A stretch of 64,000 nucleotides of DNA from the NCBI RefSeq assembly GCF_022206305.1, contig NZ_JAKOIW010000005.1:238685-302684 (forward strand). Direction: 5' to 3'. The translations under genes and the position numbers were made by a program. The notes under the pieces are model-generated. The model saw nothing but the letters and a program-made list of their open reading frames with translations. It was not told the origin of the DNA and ran no database searches. How positions within the stretch are numbered: position 1 is the first letter of the stretch; each line of letters starts with the position of its first letter. This DNA is from Gordonia sp. 'Campus'. Lineage in GTDB: Bacteria > Actinomycetota > Actinomycetes > Mycobacteriales > Mycobacteriaceae. Shown here piece after piece: positions 44,889 to 53,381 of this stretch.

Positions 44889-45842
44889 TCAGACCAGCGG
44901 GCGGCCCGTCCGCATCCGCCACCGGACGTCGGCGAGCAGGACGTTGAACGGGAAGGCGCGGATCCACTTCGGCGCACGTGTGATGAATGCGCGCAGGACC
45001 GCGTTGTGCTTGTCGAAGTACAGCTCCTGCCACGGCGAGAGCTGGACGCGCATCTTGCGTCGGAAGTCCTCCGGAAGGAAGCCGATGGCCATGATCTCGA
45101 GATGCCAGCCGAGCAACCGCGAGACGACGGGGCCGAGGAACTCTCCGCGGGCGATCGACATCAGGTACTCGCGAATGGTGTCGTCGATCTCGAGGGTCTC
45201 GACCGTCTCGTTCCAGTACGTCTCGAAGTCTGCACGGGTGGCGGGCCACATCTCACGGGGGACCTGGAGCGTCGTGCCGAGCACCGCACCCGCCTGGTAG
45301 CGCTCGTCGGTCACCTCGGTGACTCCGCCGAAGATCCGGTGGACGTCCTCGGTGCCGCGATAGAGACAGGCCGCGACCCACAGCTGCAGCGCGGGATCGA
45401 AGGCGTTGTACTCGACCGGGCTCTCCGGGGTCGAGCGGACCTGCGCGTGCGCCTTGCCGATCGCCTTGCGGTAGGCCTTGCGGTCCTTGGCGCTGCCGAG
45501 TCCGGCGACGGCGAGGTAGCTCAGGGTGGTGCGTCCGCGCTTCATCGGATGCTTGAACAGGTTGCCCGAGTCCACGCGGCTCTCGTACACGCCGTATCCG
45601 ACCGCGGGCAGGCTGAGCTGCATGATCACGTTCGCGGCGCCGGCGATCACGCCGATGCCGAGTGGGTCGAGATGGCTGGTGGGGAGGGCGTCGAGTTCTG
45701 CGCGCGACATCCGCGCGGTCGACGGCAGGAACTCGGTGTCCGGGCGTTCCGCGGTGAAGAATTGCTCCACCTCCGCGGTCACGTCGGCCGACGTTTGCGG
45801 TGACAGGGCCGAACTTCCACTGGTGATAGGCTCCGTTGCCAT
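44889..45842 (-). CDS. MpaB-like/DUF2236 oxygenase
   Basis: A 317-residue protein of the DUF2236 family, which includes the fungal oxygenase MpaB and is related to the heme domain of latex-clearing protein. Conserved features include YESRVDSGNLFKHPMKRGRTTL, NAFDPALQLWVAACLYRG and GWHLEIMAIGFLPEDFRRKM; histidines there could bind heme. The substrate is unknown. Actinobacteria often carry several paralogues paired with TetR regulators, as here: a TetR gene is divergent 86 bases away with palindromes between. Confidence 0.8.
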   Translation of the reverse strand: MATEPITSGSSALSPQTSADVTAEVEQFFTAERPDTEFLPSTARMSRAELDALPTSHLDPLGIGVIAGAANVIMQLSLPAVGYGVYESRVDSGNLFKHPMKRGRTTLSYLAVAGLGSAKDRKAYRKAIGKAHAQVRSTPESPVEYNAFDPALQLWVAACLYRGTEDVHRIFGGVTEVTDERYQAGAVLGTTLQVPREMWPATRADFETYWNETVETLEIDDTIREYLMSIARGEFLGPVVSRLLGWHLEIMAIGFLPEDFRRKMRVQLSPWQELYFDKHNAVLRAFITRAPKWIRAFPFNVLLADVRWRMRTGRPLV

Positions 45843-45867
45843 CGAACACCCCTCCTGCTCGAATTCT

Positions 45868-45916
45868 GGAAACGCTTGTTTCCCGTTTTATGAGACACCT
45901 AACTTACCGGGGTGTC
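45868..45916. promoter_or_regulatory. operator region between mpaB-like and tetR genes
   Basis: GGAAAC-GCTT-GTTTCC (45868-45883) is a perfect 6-bp inverted repeat. GACACC (45894-45899) and GGTGTC (45911-45916) form a second one with an 11-nt spacer. GGAAAC occurs again just before the TetR start. Either repeat could be the TetR site controlling both divergent genes. Confidence 0.6.
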
Positions 45917-45928
45917 AAGATAGGAAAC

Positions 45929-46630
45929 ATGGGACGCGCACCATCGACTCCGGACAGCCGATCCGACGCCGCGTCGGACTCGGCCGGCACCCTCCGGGCC
46001 TATGGCGGCGAAGGGGGTGACACCCGCGTCGCACGACGCCGGTCCGCGCTGATCGACGCCGGTCTCGATCTGCTCGGCGCCGACGACGTGGGCGCGGTGA
46101 CGGTCCGCGGTGTCTGCCGCCGCGCGGGGCTCACCGCGCGGTACTTCTACGAGAGCTTCGAATCGGTCGATCAGCTCGTCGGCGTCATGTACGACGAGGT
46201 CATCGAAGAGATCGCCCAGGTCAGCCTCGCCGCGTTCTCCGAGGGTGCGAGCATGCGGGCCAAGGTCGCCGGTGCGGTGTCGGCGATCGTCGACGTCATC
46301 GACGCGGACCGCCGCAAGGGCCGATTGCTGTTCTCGCAGGCACTGCAGAGCCCGGTGATCGCCGCCAAGCGCATGGAGTCCACGACTCTGTTCGCCGGGC
46401 TGACACTGCAGAGCACGTCGGCGATCCTCGATGTCCACGTCGGTCCGTCCGCGGCTGTCGGGGTGGCGCACTATCAGGTGGGCGGCCTCAGCCGTCTGCT
46501 CGCCGCGTGGCTCGAGGGCGACGTCGATCTGAGCAAGGCCGATGTCGTGGACCTGAGTATCGCGCTGCTGGTCTCGCCCGCGGAAATGCTGGAGAAGAGT
46601 CTGTCCCGCCGCCACGGCGATGGTGAGTAG
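45929..46630 (+). CDS. TetR-family regulator, partner of the mpaB-like gene
   Basis: A 233-residue TetR regulator with a disordered N-terminal 35 residues. The HTH (VRGVCRRAGLTARYFYESFESVDQLVG) is of the type found next to DUF2236 oxygenases. The divergent arrangement and inverted repeats suggest that it represses the oxygenase gene. ATG at 45929 is preferred to the in-frame start at 45836, which would overlap the promoter. Confidence 0.85.
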   Translation: MGRAPSTPDSRSDAASDSAGTLRAYGGEGGDTRVARRRSALIDAGLDLLGADDVGAVTVRGVCRRAGLTARYFYESFESVDQLVGVMYDEVIEEIAQVSLAAFSEGASMRAKVAGAVSAIVDVIDADRRKGRLLFSQALQSPVIAAKRMESTTLFAGLTLQSTSAILDVHVGPSAAVGVAHYQVGGLSRLLAAWLEGDVDLSKADVVDLSIALLVSPAEMLEKSLSRRHGDGE

Positions 46631-46658
46631 CGCCGCGCGTGGGGATATGTTTGAACCC

Positions 46659-47306
46659 ATGAGTGGCGGATCCGGCGAAGCAGACCTCCGACCGGCGAAG
46701 CGACCACTGGACGGCTGGCGCGACTACGGCGAGCCCGAACTCCCGATTCCGCTGGCAGCCGCGTTGGGCGCGTTCGCCGAACAGGGGTACCACGGCACGT
46801 CGGTGCGGGAGATCGCGGCGCGGGCGAATCTGTCGGTGCCGGGGCTCTATCACCACTACCCGTCGAAGCAGTCGCTTCTGCAGGGACTCCTCGAACGGAC
46901 GATGACCGATCTGCTCGCCCGTTCCGAGGCCGCGATCGTCGAGGCGGGACCCGAGCCGATCAAACAGTTCGACGCCGTCGTCGAGTCACTGCTGCGGTTC
47001 CACATGTACCGCCGAGAGCAGGCTTTCGTCGGGTCCACCGAGATCCGGAGCCTCGACGACACCTACCGCCCGACCTACATCGGCCACCGGGACCGGCAGC
47101 AGCGGATGGTCGACGAGATCGTCTTCGCCGGCGTGGAGGCCGGAGATTTCACCACGGAGTACCCGAAGGATGCGGCTCGCGCGGTGGCGACGATGTGTGT
47201 CGGCGTCTCCACGTGGTTCAAGCTCGACGGGCTGCTCGGCCCGGACGAACTCATCGCGCGGAACCTGCAACTCGCCCGCGCGCTCGTCGGATACCGGGCG
47301 GACTAG
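46659..47306 (+). CDS. TetR-family regulator
   Basis: A 215-residue regulator with HTH VREIAARANLSVPGLYHHYPSKQSLL at about residues 46-71 and a TetR_C ligand domain of the kind seen in regulators of fatty-acid catabolism. It lies 142 bases upstream of an acyl-CoA dehydrogenase gene and probably controls it; the ligand may be an acyl-CoA. The start at 46659 follows no strong Shine-Dalgarno sequence. Confidence 0.83.
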   Translation: MSGGSGEADLRPAKRPLDGWRDYGEPELPIPLAAALGAFAEQGYHGTSVREIAARANLSVPGLYHHYPSKQSLLQGLLERTMTDLLARSEAAIVEAGPEPIKQFDAVVESLLRFHMYRREQAFVGSTEIRSLDDTYRPTYIGHRDRQQRMVDEIVFAGVEAGDFTTEYPKDAARAVATMCVGVSTWFKLDGLLGPDELIARNLQLARALVGYRAD

Positions 47307-47448
47307 ACGCTGCCGGGCGTCCGCGGGGTCGTCGAGCCCGGCGGATGAGCTTGACCCGGCACTCTCGGGCTGGCAAGGTATGGGACGCCGAACGAGCGAT
47401 CGGTCGGCGATCGGGGAGCCCACATCTGCCCAGAGCTGAGGAGTCACC

Positions 47449-48681
47449 ATGCCCATTGACCTTCGACACGACGATGACGTGCTCGACGTGGTCGCGAAGA
47501 CCGAGAGCTTCGTCCGCGACTACGTCCTGCCCATCGAGGACGAGGCGGTCGGTGACATCACGGCCGCCGGGGGTGACGACATCCGCCGCGAGATGAACGC
47601 GAAGGCCAAGGAGGCCGGGATCTTCGGGCCGCATGCTCCCGTCGAATTCGGCGGACTCGGTCTCAACATGTGCGATCGGGCGCCGGTCTTCGAGGCTGCC
47701 GGTTACTCGACCTTCGGTCCCATCGCGCTGCACATCGGCGCGCCGGACGAGGGCAACGTGCACATGCTGGCGCACATCGCGAGCGAGGAACAGCGTCAGA
47801 AGTATCTCGCGCCGCTGGCCGCCGGCGATGTGCGGTCGGCCTTCGCGATGACCGAGCCCGCGCCGGGCGCCGGCTCCGACCCGAACGCGCTGCGCACCGA
47901 GGCGGTCCGTGTCGACGGCGGCTGGAAGATCAACGGCGACAAGCACTTCATCACCGGTGCCGACGGCGCCGGGTTCTTCATCATCATGGCGCGTACGACG
48001 GGTGCGCCGGGCGACCGAGGCGGGGCGACGATGTTCCTGGCGCCGGCCGATGCACCGGGACTGTCCGTCGGACGTCACATCAACACCATCGACAAGGCGA
48101 TGATCGGCGGTCACTGCGAGGTGACGTTCACCGATCTCTTCGTTCCCGACGAGGACATCCTGGGCGAGGTCAACGAGGGTTACCGGTATGCGCAGGTGCG
48201 ACTCGGCCCGGCCCGCATGACCCACGTGATGCGCTGGCTCGGTTCGGCCAAGCGCTGCCAGGACGTCGCCGTCGACTATGTCGCCCGCCGTGAGGGATTC
48301 GGCGGTCGCCTGGGCGATCTGGGAATGATCCAGCAACTGGTGGCCGACAACGAGATCGACCTCGCCGCCACCCGCGCACTGCTGCTGAAGGCGTGTCACG
48401 AGCTCGATCTCGGAAACCACGCGTCCGATGAGACGTCCATCGCCAAGACCTTTGCCGCCGAGGCATATTCGCGGATCGCCGACCGCAGTATCCAGATGTG
48501 CGGCGGTCTGGGTGTCTCCGCCGACCTGCCGCTCGCGCGCCTGTCGCAGGAACTGCGTCCGTTCCGCATCTACGACGGCCCGTCCGAGGTGCATCGCTGG
48601 GCGATCGCCCGTCGCGCCGTCGGTCGTGCCAAGAAGGCCCAGCAGGCTCTCGAAGCGCAGGCGTCGGCAGGTGCCCGATGA
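47449..48681 (+). CDS. acyl-CoA dehydrogenase
   Basis: A 410-residue FAD enzyme of the FadE family performing alpha,beta-dehydrogenation of acyl-CoA. Family signatures AFAMTEPAPGAGSDP and GWKINGDKHFITGAD are present. The C-terminal half has QMCGGLGVSADLPLAR and ends in RIYDGPSEVHRWAIARRAV. The context with an ACAD10/11-type kinase-like gene suggests unusual, possibly hydroxylated or branched, acyl substrates. Translationally coupled to the next gene. Confidence 0.9.
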   Translation: MPIDLRHDDDVLDVVAKTESFVRDYVLPIEDEAVGDITAAGGDDIRREMNAKAKEAGIFGPHAPVEFGGLGLNMCDRAPVFEAAGYSTFGPIALHIGAPDEGNVHMLAHIASEEQRQKYLAPLAAGDVRSAFAMTEPAPGAGSDPNALRTEAVRVDGGWKINGDKHFITGADGAGFFIIMARTTGAPGDRGGATMFLAPADAPGLSVGRHINTIDKAMIGGHCEVTFTDLFVPDEDILGEVNEGYRYAQVRLGPARMTHVMRWLGSAKRCQDVAVDYVARREGFGGRLGDLGMIQQLVADNEIDLAATRALLLKACHELDLGNHASDETSIAKTFAAEAYSRIADRSIQMCGGLGVSADLPLARLSQELRPFRIYDGPSEVHRWAIARRAVGRAKKAQQALEAQASAGAR

Positions 48682-49694
48682 CCTCGACGGAGTCCGCACT
48701 GGACCGAGACCGCTTGCGCCGGTTGCTGACCGACAGCGGCGTCGAACCCGCTGGTGAGCTGTCGATCGAGCTGATCAGCGGCGGCAAGTCGAATCTCACC
48801 TACACGGTGACCGACGGTGCCTCCACCTGGGTTGCCCGGCGGCCACCGACCGGTGGCCTCACCCCGTCCGCGCACGACATGGGGCGGGAGTGGGCGGTGA
48901 CCAGCGCGCTGCAGTCGACGTCGGTCCCGGTGGCCAAGACGGTCGCCTTCGACGCCGACGGGTCCGTCATCGGGGCGCCCTGTACCGTCGTCGAATTCGT
49001 CGATGGGCGGGTCATCCGAACCGCCGCCGACCTCGAGGTCTATTCCGACGAGGAGGTGGCACAGAATCTCGACGCGCTCGTGCAGACGCTGGCCGATCTG
49101 CACGCCGTGGACTACCACGCGGTCGGTCTCGGCGAGTTCGGCCGACCGGCCGGTTTCGCGGCCCGACAGGTCAAGCTGTGGGCTCGCCAGTGGGGTCACG
49201 TGAAGACGCGCGAGCTGCCCGATGTCGAGCGGCTCGTCAGCGCGCTCACCGACCGCGTGCCGGAGCAGGCGCGAGAGTCCGTGGTGCACGGCGACTTCCG
49301 GATCGACAACACGATCGTCGACGCCGACGACCCCTCCCGCATCGCGGCGGTCGTCGACTGGGAGATGTCGACGCTCGGCGACCCGCTCACCGACGTAGCG
49401 CTGATGTGCGTCTACCGCACCGGTGCGTTCGACCGGGTGCTCGGCTTTTCCGCGGCCTGGACCAGCGACCGCTACGCCTCGGTCGACGAGATCGCTCAGA
49501 AGTACGCCACCGCAACCGGTTCCGACCTCGGCGACTGGGACTTCTATCTCGGTCTGGCGAACCTGAAACTCGGCGTGATCGCCGAGGGGATCACCTACCG
49601 GGCGCTGTCGGGTGCGTCGTCGGGTGACGGCGCGGAGAAGGCCGGCGAGGCCACCGCGGCGTTCATCGCCGACGGTCTGCGCCACATCAGCTGA
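48678..49694 (+). CDS. aminoglycoside phosphotransferase-like kinase (ACAD10/11 type)
   Basis: A 338-residue kinase-fold protein. VVHGDFRIDNTIVD is the catalytic loop (HGDxxxxN) and VDWEMSTLGDPLTDVA is the metal-binding segment. Such proteins are coded with acyl-CoA dehydrogenases in many actinobacteria and fused to them in eukaryotic ACAD10/11, where they phosphorylate 4-hydroxyacyl-CoA; antibiotic resistance is therefore unlikely. ATG overlaps the dehydrogenase stop. Confidence 0.85.
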   Translation: MTSTESALDRDRLRRLLTDSGVEPAGELSIELISGGKSNLTYTVTDGASTWVARRPPTGGLTPSAHDMGREWAVTSALQSTSVPVAKTVAFDADGSVIGAPCTVVEFVDGRVIRTAADLEVYSDEEVAQNLDALVQTLADLHAVDYHAVGLGEFGRPAGFAARQVKLWARQWGHVKTRELPDVERLVSALTDRVPEQARESVVHGDFRIDNTIVDADDPSRIAAVVDWEMSTLGDPLTDVALMCVYRTGAFDRVLGFSAAWTSDRYASVDEIAQKYATATGSDLGDWDFYLGLANLKLGVIAEGITYRALSGASSGDGAEKAGEATAAFIADGLRHIS

Positions 49695-49756
49695 TCGAGC
49701 CGTGACGTCGTGACAACACACCGCGCGGGTCTCCGCGCAGTCGAGGGGATAGCCGC

Positions 49757-50503
49757 ATGAGCACGTCGAGCAACAACCGTTCCGCGCTGGTCACCGGGGC
49801 GTCGAGGGGAATCGGGGCGGCCATCGCCGACCGGTTCGCCGCCGACGGCTTGGACCTGACGATCAGTGCGCGAGGGCGAGAGGCGTTGGAGGCCAAGGCC
49901 GTCGAGCTTCGCGAACGGGGCGCCGGGCGTGTGGAGGTCGTGCCCGCGGACATGACCGACGCCGAGGCGATCAGTGCGTTGGGCGCTGCGCACGCGGAGG
50001 CCTTCGGGCGGTGCGATGCACTGGTGATCAATGCCGGAATGGGGTCCAAGGGTTCGGTCGCGGAGTTGCCGGTCAAGCGATTCGATCGCTTGTACCAGGT
50101 CAACGTCCGCGCCCCGTTCATCCTGTTGCAGTCGGCCCTGCCCACCCTTCGTGACACCGCCCGGGTGCACGGCGTCGCGAAAGTCGTTGCGGTCGCGTCG
50201 ATCACGGGTGTCTACCCGGAACCCGACCTGTCCGCCTACGGGGCCACCAAAGCGGCGCTCATCTCCCTGTGCGAGACGTTCAACCTCGAGGAGTCGGAGA
50301 ACGGCGTGAGCGCGACGACGATCGCGCCGGGCTATGTCAACACCGACATGACCGACTGGCTCAAGGACCGGATCCGCCCCGAGGAGATGATCACGGCCGC
50401 GGACGTCGCCGTGATGGCACACTCGGTCACCCAGCTGTCCAGGTACGCGGTGCTCCCGAACGTCGTCCTCACCCGACCGGGGACGAACCTGCACCGGGCG
50501 TGA
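49757..50503 (+). CDS. short-chain dehydrogenase/reductase
   Basis: A 248-residue NAD(P)-dependent oxidoreductase. TGASRGIGAAIADRFA is the cofactor loop, NAGMGSKG the structural NAG motif, and YGATKAALISL carries the catalytic Tyr and Lys with Ser in VASITGVYPE. Similar to 3-oxoacyl reductases; substrate unknown. It starts 62 bases after the kinase-like gene and may belong to the same acyl-catabolic operon. Confidence 0.88.
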   Translation: MSTSSNNRSALVTGASRGIGAAIADRFAADGLDLTISARGREALEAKAVELRERGAGRVEVVPADMTDAEAISALGAAHAEAFGRCDALVINAGMGSKGSVAELPVKRFDRLYQVNVRAPFILLQSALPTLRDTARVHGVAKVVAVASITGVYPEPDLSAYGATKAALISLCETFNLEESENGVSATTIAPGYVNTDMTDWLKDRIRPEEMITAADVAVMAHSVTQLSRYAVLPNVVLTRPGTNLHRA

Positions 50504-50525
50504 CGGCCGACGGACAGGGCAGCAC

Positions 50526-50601
50526 GGCGCAGAAGCGCTAGCTGACACCATCTGCGCTGGCTGTAACCAGCGCAGACGGGTGCAACTGGCGCTTCTGTGC
50601 C
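50526..50601. repeat. long imperfect inverted repeat between converging genes
   Basis: Two 35-nt arms around a 6-nt loop (CTGTAA). The inner 10 bases (TCTGCGCTGG / CCAGCGCAGA) pair perfectly. In the outer part GGCGCAGAAGCGC pairs with GCGCTTCTGTGCC apart from one base. Seven of 35 positions differ between the arms. It lies between the SDR stop and the histidine phosphatase stop. It could act as a bidirectional terminator, but it is much longer than the others here and may be a dispersed repeat element. Confidence 0.75.
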
Positions 50602-50607
50602 CGGGGA

Positions 50608-51315
50608 TCACCGAAAGGTGGCGACGCCACCCTCGCGGTCCGACAGGTGGCCGTGTTCGTTGAACGACACCACCGAGACGCCGCTCCGGCCGACGATGAG
50701 CTTGCTGATGGAGGCGTTGACCATCGTGCGGGCCATCGCGGGCCAGTTGTCGTCGGGGATGCCCCACAGTTGGGCGATCCACTGGGTGATGGTGCCCGCC
50801 GAGGACACCACCAGCACCGTCTGCCCGGAACCGGCGAGTTCGGTGGCACGTGCGGCGGCGTCGGAGACCCGGGCCTTGAACTGGGGGTAGCTCTCGGCGG
50901 GACCGCCGTCGAGGGCGGGAGCGGCGTCGTGCTCGCCGGCCGCGATCCAGGCGGCCAGGCCCTTGTCGAGTTGCTCTTGGTAGCTGCGACCGTCGCGGTA
51001 CATCTCGGGCGTGGCCTCACCGACCAGTGCGGGCAGCGAGTATTCGTTCCAGCCCGGGTCGACGTGAGGTTGTGGGGACTCGGGGAACGCGCCGAGCACC
51101 CCGGTCAGGGTCTGGTGCTGGCGGGGAAGGTCGCCGCTGGTCGCCGCGGTGAAACCGTCGATCTGTCCCGCGAGGAACCCACCGGACAAAGCGGCCTGGG
51201 TGCTCCCGGCCGACGTGAGCCCGCCCGGTCCGTTGATCAGGTCATCGGTGGCGTCGGCGATTCCGTAGGCCAGTGCATTCGCCTGACCGTGACGTACCAG
51301 ATAGATCACACCCAT
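50608..51315 (-). CDS. histidine phosphatase family protein
   Basis: A 235-residue phosphoglycerate-mutase-like phosphatase. VRHGQA near the N-terminus has the RHG motif with the phospho-accepting histidine. The second histidine lies near VVSSAGTITQWI, where the usual SHG is changed to SAG, an atypical feature. Substrate unknown. ATG at 51315 without a strong Shine-Dalgarno sequence. Confidence 0.8.
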   Translation of the reverse strand: MGVIYLVRHGQANALAYGIADATDDLINGPGGLTSAGSTQAALSGGFLAGQIDGFTAATSGDLPRQHQTLTGVLGAFPESPQPHVDPGWNEYSLPALVGEATPEMYRDGRSYQEQLDKGLAAWIAAGEHDAAPALDGGPAESYPQFKARVSDAAARATELAGSGQTVLVVSSAGTITQWIAQLWGIPDDNWPAMARTMVNASISKLIVGRSGVSVVSFNEHGHLSDREGGVATFR

Positions 51316-51400
51316 TCCTGCACCTTATGTGGGCTTCGATGAGTTCGGCATGCCGGGCCGGTCTGTCTCTGTGACCCCCTGACCCGTCTGGAGTACGCCA

Positions 51401-51817
51401 GTGACGCCGATGTTGTTCGTGAACCTGCCCGTGGCAGATGTCGACCGCTCGCGTCGGTTCTTCGGCCTACTGGGGTTCGTCTTCGACGAGATGTTCTGCG
51501 ATGCCGGCACCGCGTGCATGTCGATCAACGACTCGGCGATGGTGGTCCTGATGCAGCGACGCCGGTTCGCCGGTTACGTGGCCGGCACCGTGGCGGACCC
51601 GGCACGGGGCCGGGAGTCGCTTCTCGCCATCTCGGCCGAGAGCCGGGCCCACGCGGACCGACTCGCCGACGGTGCGCTCGCATCCGGAGGAACCATGCTC
51701 CGCGATGCCGAAGACCTCGGGTTCATGTACTGCCGGAGTTTCTGCGATCCGGACGGGCACGCCTGGGAGGTCATCTGGATGGATCCGGGTCAGATCCCGC
51801 AGTCCCCCGACACCTGA
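51401..51817 (+). CDS. VOC (glyoxalase-fold) family protein
   Basis: A 138-residue protein with the beta-alpha-beta-beta-beta pattern of the vicinal oxygen chelate superfamily: FVNLPVADVDRSRRFFGLLGF at the start and DPDGHAWEVIWMDP at the end, the latter with the usual metal-binding acidic residue region. Related to the PhnB/glyoxalase-like group often found beside ECF sigma factor genes. Start is GTG at 51401. Converges with the sigma factor gene 16 bases away. Confidence 0.78.
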   Translation: MTPMLFVNLPVADVDRSRRFFGLLGFVFDEMFCDAGTACMSINDSAMVVLMQRRRFAGYVAGTVADPARGRESLLAISAESRAHADRLADGALASGGTMLRDAEDLGFMYCRSFCDPDGHAWEVIWMDPGQIPQSPDT

Positions 51818-51833
51818 CGGGGTCGGAGCCGGT

Positions 51834-52910
51834 TCAGTGCCAGGGCCGCTCGCCCGAACGCGCGGGAGCGTCGTAAGGGGTTGCGGGAAGCCCGAACCGC
51901 GCGAAGTCGGCTTCCATCGTGTCGCTGAAGAAGGCCACGACGTGACTGACCTTGCCGGCAGCGGGGTCGAGTTCCAGCACCTGCAGCTGGAACGGGCGAT
52001 GAACGCCGTCGGGCTCGCGCATGTAGAGGCCGAAGGCGGGCTGACCGTTGGCGATCGTCGGCAGCATGATCTGGTCGCCGGCCTTCTCGGCCGGGCAGTT
52101 GTTGCGGATGAGGATGCCGATGTTCTCCGCACCCTGGTACCAACCGGTGAACGGCGGCATCTCCCAGATGGCTTTGTCGGTGAAGAGTTCGACCATCGCG
52201 TCGACGTCATAGCGTTCGAACGCCGACACGTAGCGGGCCAGCAGCTCGCGCTTGGCGGTGTCGTCCAGTGTCGCCTGGGCACTCTCGCCGACCGACTCCT
52301 GTTGCGGGCGTGCGGTCTTGACCTGTTCGCGAGCGCGCTGCAGCAGGCTGTTCACGGTCGCGGTGGTGACACCGATGGTGTCGGCGACCTCGGCGGCCCG
52401 CCACTGCAACACATCGCGCAGGATCAGCACGGCGCGTTGGCGTTCGGGCAGGTGCTGCAATGCGGCGATGAACGCAAGGCGCACCGATTCACGTGCGCCG
52501 ACGACATAGGCGGGGTCGGCGTCGTCGCCCGGCGCGACGTCGTCGGCGGTGCCCGCATACGGCTCGAGCCACGGCACCTCGTGATTCTGCAGCAGATCAT
52601 CGGCCGGGTCGAAGGCGTCGCCGCCGAGACCGGACGGCAGCGGGCGGCGTTGCGAGCTCTGAAGGGCGGTCAGGCAGGTGTTGGTCGCGATCTTGTGCAG
52701 CCAGGTCCGCACCGATGCGCGGTGATCGAACTTCGGGTAGCCCCGCCACGCCCGGAGAAAGGTCTCCTGGGCCAGGTCCTCGGCGTCGTGGTGAGACCCG
52801 GTCATCCGGTAGCAGTGCGCGATGATCTCGCGACGAAAAGGCTCGGTGACCTCCAAGAACTCGGCGTCGGACGCGGCGTCGGGCGCAGTCGTGGAACTGG
52901 TTGTGGTCAT
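51834..52910 (-). CDS. sigG: ECF-type RNA polymerase sigma factor, SigG-like
   Basis: A 358-residue sigma factor. Region 2 contains HCYRMTGSHHDAEDLAQETFLRAWR; region 4 contains LPERQRAVLILRDVLQWRAAEVADTIG and TTATVNSLLQRARE. A C-terminal SnoaL-like domain (about 235-350), as in SigG and SigJ, replaces an anti-sigma partner and probably regulates activity. Length fits M. tuberculosis SigG (370). The start chosen is ATG 52910, since the upstream extension is Arg/Ser-rich and not conserved-looking. Confidence 0.85.
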   Translation of the reverse strand: MTTTSSTTAPDAASDAEFLEVTEPFRREIIAHCYRMTGSHHDAEDLAQETFLRAWRGYPKFDHRASVRTWLHKIATNTCLTALQSSQRRPLPSGLGGDAFDPADDLLQNHEVPWLEPYAGTADDVAPGDDADPAYVVGARESVRLAFIAALQHLPERQRAVLILRDVLQWRAAEVADTIGVTTATVNSLLQRAREQVKTARPQQESVGESAQATLDDTAKRELLARYVSAFERYDVDAMVELFTDKAIWEMPPFTGWYQGAENIGILIRNNCPAEKAGDQIMLPTIANGQPAFGLYMREPDGVHRPFQLQVLELDPAAGKVSHVVAFFSDTMEADFARFGLPATPYDAPARSGERPWH

Positions 52911-53163
52911 GCTCACAAATCTACCGGGGACCTCCGACAGGCTCGACCCGAGTCGGCAACCCGACCGGGGTCCGCTTGAGCGTGATGCGCAGGTGGGGTG
53001 CGATCGACGGTGGCGACTTGGGATCACGTTGGGTGCAACCCCTGTGGCGGGTCCGAGACGGCCCTATTCTCGCCGGTGAACGCCTCTGTCACCCGTGTCG
53101 CCACCGGTCCGGGGATCGGTCGGACGCTTGCCGGGCACCCGGGCCGTTGCTAGCTTGATCCGC
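52911..53163. other. intergenic region between sigG and the ROK leader
   Basis: About 250 bases with no supported gene. It must hold the sigG promoter (minus strand). GTTGCTAGCTTGATCC at about 53144-53160 looks like an actinobacterial -10 region just before an ATG at 53164. I see nothing else. Confidence 0.35.
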
Positions 53164-53202
53164 ATGACAAGTGCCGACGCCAAGCTCCCGGAGGTCACCT
53201 AC

Positions 53203-53268
53203 GTGACCACCGCGCTGGGCTGTCGTCTGCCACTTGCACGTGTTCTCTGTTGTCGTCGAATGCGCTGA
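53203..53268 (+). CDS. candidate Cys-rich leader peptide upstream of the ROK gene
   Basis: A GTG preceded by GGAGG at 8 bases opens a 21-codon frame whose product ends ...LARVLCCRRMR. An in-frame ATG at 53164, directly after a -10-like sequence, would give 34 residues. Actinobacterial leader peptides with consecutive cysteine codons act as cysteine-responsive attenuators upstream of sulfur genes. A stop about 110 bases before the ROK start and a CTCCTCCC stretch just after it fit such a role. A truncated gene remnant is the alternative. Confidence 0.4.
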   Translation: MTTALGCRLPLARVLCCRRMR

Positions 53269-53381
53269 GCCGACCCCCGCCAGGTTTCATCTCCTCCCGG
53301 GGCGTCGATGTCTCGAGTTCCTGTCTTCCAGGACTCTCCGGCTTCTCCCGCCATCGCGCGGATCTCTCGACGAGGACGATC

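Noticed and set aside
48678..49694. aminoglycoside resistance gene
   Set aside because: The kinase fold matches, but coupling to an acyl-CoA dehydrogenase points to the ACAD10/11-type family rather than antibiotic modification.
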